Below, piece by piece: positions 49,505 to 51,259 of a DNA stretch of 51,259 nt; the stretch's first letter is position 1, and every line of letters starts with the position of its first letter. This stretch comes from an uncultured Lachnospiraceae bacterium (GTDB lineage: Bacteria > Bacillota > Clostridia > Lachnospirales > Lachnospiraceae): assembly GCA_910578555.1 (NCBI GenBank), contig CAJTPS010000019.1, positions 1 to 51,259 on the forward strand. Reading direction: 5' to 3'. A model generated the notes under the pieces. The model searched no databases. It was given only the letters and a program-made list of their open reading frames with translations, and was not told the DNA's origin. The position numbers and the translations under genes are program-made.

Positions 49505-50161
49505 ATGGGACAGAAAGTTAATCCACACGGCCTGAGAGTCGGTATCATTAAAGATTGGGATTCCAAATGGTATGCTGATGCAGAGTTTTCTGATTTCCTG
49601 GTAGAGGACTATAACATCAGAACATACTTAAAGAAGAAATTATACAGTGCCGGTATTGCAAAGATCGAGATTGAGAGAGCATCCGACAGAGTGAAAGTGA
49701 TCATCTACACGGCAAAACCGGGCGTTGTGATCGGTAAGGGCGGTGCAGAGATCGAAGTAACGAAGAAAGAACTTTCCAAGCTGACAAGCAAGAAAGTTTT
49801 CGTAGACATCAAGGAGATCAAGAGACCGGATAAAGATGCACAGCTTGTTGCGGAGAACATCGCACAGCAGCTGGAGAATCGTGTATCCTTCAGACGTGCC
49901 ATGAAGTCCTGCATGGGCAGAACCATGAAGGCCGGAGCAGAAGGTATCAAGACTGCTGTATCCGGACGTCTTGGCGGTGCGGATATCGCACGTACGGAGT
50001 TCTACAGCGAAGGCACGATCCCGCTTCAGACTCTGAGAGCGGATATTGACTACGGTTTCGCTGAGGCCGATACGACATACGGTAAACTTGGTGTCAAAGT
50101 ATGGATCTATAAAGGTGAGGTACTTCCGACTAAATCTAATGTGGAAGGGAGCGATAAATAA
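49505..50161 (+). CDS. rpsC: 30S ribosomal protein S3
   Basis: 218 residues. Starts GQKVNPHGLRVGIIKDWDSK; the KH domain motif is VVIGKGGAEIEVTKKELSKL; the C-terminal domain has GRLGGADIARTEFYSEGTIP. S3 forms part of the mRNA entry channel. GGAAGGAG precedes the ATG. The final A of its TAA stop is the first base of the rplP ATG. Confidence 0.98.
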   Translation: MGQKVNPHGLRVGIIKDWDSKWYADAEFSDFLVEDYNIRTYLKKKLYSAGIAKIEIERASDRVKVIIYTAKPGVVIGKGGAEIEVTKKELSKLTSKKVFVDIKEIKRPDKDAQLVAENIAQQLENRVSFRRAMKSCMGRTMKAGAEGIKTAVSGRLGGADIARTEFYSEGTIPLQTLRADIDYGFAEADTTYGKLGVKVWIYKGEVLPTKSNVEGSDK

Positions 50162-50601
50162 TGTTAATGCCTAAAAGAGTAAAACGTCGTAAACAGTTTC
50201 GCGGCTCTATGAGCGGAAAAGCTACCCGCGGCAACACGATCACCTATGGTGAGTACGGTATCATTGCATTAGAGCCCTGTTGGATCAAATCCAACCAGAT
50301 CGAGGCAGCCCGTATTGCTATGACGCGTCATATCAAGCGTGGCGGTAAAGTTTGGATCAAAATATTCCCTGATAAACCTGTAACAGCAAAACCGGCTGAG
50401 ACACGTATGGGTTCCGGTAAAGGTACTCTGGAATACTGGGTTGCAGTTGTAAAACCCGGACGTGTAATGTTCGAGATCGCGGGAGTAGCTGAGGATGTGG
50501 CTAAAGAAGCGTTACGTCTTGCAACACATAAGCTTCCTTGCAAATGTAAGATCGTTTCTAAAGCAGATTTGGAAGGCGGTGTATCAAATGAAAACGAATA
50601 A
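50161..50601 (+). CDS. rplP: 50S ribosomal protein L16
   Basis: 146 residues from the ATG at 50161, which overlaps the rpsC stop by one base; a second ATG at 50167 would give the more usual MPKRVKRRKQFRG start. Conserved text: NTITYGEYGIIALEPCWIKS, KPAETRMGSGKGTLEYWVAV and VAEDVAKEALRLATHKLPCK. It binds near the A-site tRNA. Its end overlaps rpmC by 14 bases. Confidence 0.98.
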   Translation: MLMPKRVKRRKQFRGSMSGKATRGNTITYGEYGIIALEPCWIKSNQIEAARIAMTRHIKRGGKVWIKIFPDKPVTAKPAETRMGSGKGTLEYWVAVVKPGRVMFEIAGVAEDVAKEALRLATHKLPCKCKIVSKADLEGGVSNENE

Positions 50602-50794
50602 ATTTGTAGAAGATTTAAAAAACAAATCAGATGCAGAATTAGCGCAGGAATTGGTTGATGCGAAGAAAGAACTTTTCAATTTGAGATTCCAGAATGCAAC
50701 CAATCAGTTGGATAACACGGCAAGAATCAAGGATGTCAGAAGAAACATCGCCAGGATTCAGACGATTATCACGCAGAAGGCTAAGGTAGAATAG
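50588..50794 (+). CDS. rpmC: 50S ribosomal protein L29
   Basis: 68 residues, all helical: KNKSDAELAQELVDAKKELF, NLRFQNATNQLDNTARIKDV, RRNIARIQTIITQKAK. The ATG at 50588 lies inside the rplP coding end (14-base overlap), with GGAAGGCGG about nine bases upstream, so it is translationally coupled. The stop codon is TAG, showing that TAG terminates translation in this organism. Confidence 0.97.
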   Translation: MKTNKFVEDLKNKSDAELAQELVDAKKELFNLRFQNATNQLDNTARIKDVRRNIARIQTIITQKAKVE

Positions 50795-50853
50795 ATTTCA
50801 GTTTTTTGAAATCATTTTCAGGTTGCTGAAATCATAAGAAAGGAGACTCAACC

Positions 50854-51108
50854 GTGGAAAGAAATTTGAGAAAGACCCGTACTGGTAAAGTTACCAGTAA
50901 CAAGATGGATAAGACGATCGTGGTTGCAATCGAGGACCATGTTAAACATCCGCTTTACAAGAAGATTGTAAAGAAGACCTATAAATTGAAAGCGCATGAT
51001 GAGAACAATGAGTGTAACATCGGTGATACAGTTAAGGTAATGGAGACCAGACCCTTATCCAAGGATAAGAGATGGAGACTTGTTGAGATTGTCGAGAAAG
51101 CAAAATAA
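50854..51108 (+). CDS. rpsQ: 30S ribosomal protein S17
   Basis: 84 residues from GTG 50854, preceded by AAAGGAG. Conserved text: RNLRKTRTGKVTSNKMDKTI, VVAIEDHVKHPLYKKIVKKT and NIGDTVKVMETRPLSKDKRW. The 59-base spacer after rpmC contains a small inverted repeat (TTTCAG/CTGAAA) that may form a hairpin. The next expected operon gene, rplN, would lie beyond the window. Confidence 0.98.
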   Translation: MERNLRKTRTGKVTSNKMDKTIVVAIEDHVKHPLYKKIVKKTYKLKAHDENNECNIGDTVKVMETRPLSKDKRWRLVEIVEKAK

Positions 51109-51113
51109 TAAAA

Positions 51114-51259
51114 CAAAGAGTTTCTCTAAGGCGTCAAGGAACGCCGCCTAAGAAAAACTAAAACTTTGTTTGCGACGTTTGCTTCGCAAAGTCGGAAAAG
51201 TGGCAAAGAGTTTCTCTAAGGCGTCAAGGAACGCCGCCTAAGAAAAACTAAAACTTTGT
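51114..51259 (+). repeat. S10-operon palindromic elements, copies 3 and 4 in tandem
   Basis: Copy 3 (51114-51169) begins CAAAGAGTTTCTCTAAGGCG and ends ACTTTG. A hairpin based on TTTGC-ttc-GCAAA lies at about 51172-51193. Copy 4 (51204-51259, cut off by the window end) repeats copy 3 base for base, exactly 90 bases later. The outer stem here is CAAAG/CTTTG, again different from copies 1 and 2 but still paired. Confidence 0.85.

Noticed and set aside
47699..51259. CRISPR array
   Set aside because: The repeats are palindromic, few, spaced by whole genes and not separated by unique spacers of even length.

Overview
The window is chromosomal DNA of a Gram-positive, probably motile anaerobe of the Lachnospiraceae (Clostridia). 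The evidence is the S10 ribosomal operon order, strong AGGAGG ribosome binding sites, the FlxA-like, DUF3021/LytTR, TraX and DUF2752 families, AgrA/GHKL signalling, and an oxygen-independent NapH-type ferredoxin membrane protein. No 16S rRNA, complete tRNA gene or CRISPR array is visible.

Layout. (1) 1-8.6 kb and 13.6-14.2 kb are AT-richer accessory DNA with many broken genes: AlbA_2-type remnants, GNAT and VOC fragments, a serine hydrolase with three in-frame TAG codons, a CPBP protease remnant and two TetR remnants, interspersed with intact GNAT, DUF6429 and PadR/DUF1700 genes. (2) 8.6-13.7 kb carries a chemoreceptor with a sigma-D-like promoter and a large hybrid histidine kinase. (3) 14.5-18.2 kb holds a NapH-like ferredoxin membrane protein and an ABC exporter followed by a LytTR/DUF3021 pair. 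(4) 18.2-22.4 kb is an RNA-repair locus. Two WYL-domain regulators diverge from a promoter that reads through a tRNA-like 5' half, an internally deleted DUF2828 gene and an intact RtcB RNA ligase. (5) 22.5-33.6 kb carries MATE and MFS exporters, a toxin-antitoxin pair with tandem operators, a lipoprotein, an AT-rich frameshifted gene of unknown function, a histidine phosphatase, an LD-carboxypeptidase, a Nudix hydrolase, and a scrambled patch with pieces of a NADAR gene on both strands. (6) 33.9-45.1 kb is more ordinary chromosome: an ABC-class ATPase, BioY behind a BirA-type operator, DUF1284, an AgrA/GHKL-type two-component pair, a FlxA-like protein, a LacI regulator, a TraX/DUF2752/Q-N-rich membrane protein group and an rRNA-methyltransferase-like protein. 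(7) 45.3-51.3 kb is the S10 operon (rpsJ-rplC-rplD-rplW-rplB-rpsS-rplV-rpsC-rplP-rpmC-rpsQ), with a structured leader RNA and four copies of a palindromic element.

The most interesting signals are the WYL/tRNA-like/DUF2828/RtcB locus, the S10-operon palindromes whose outer stems change on both sides so that pairing is kept, the structured S10 leader, and the rearranged NADAR gene. Several genes are broken by single-base loss in A runs or by C-to-T/G-to-A changes. This may be true decay, but assembly error cannot be excluded from one sequence. Family names come from recognising sequence patterns; no database search was run.
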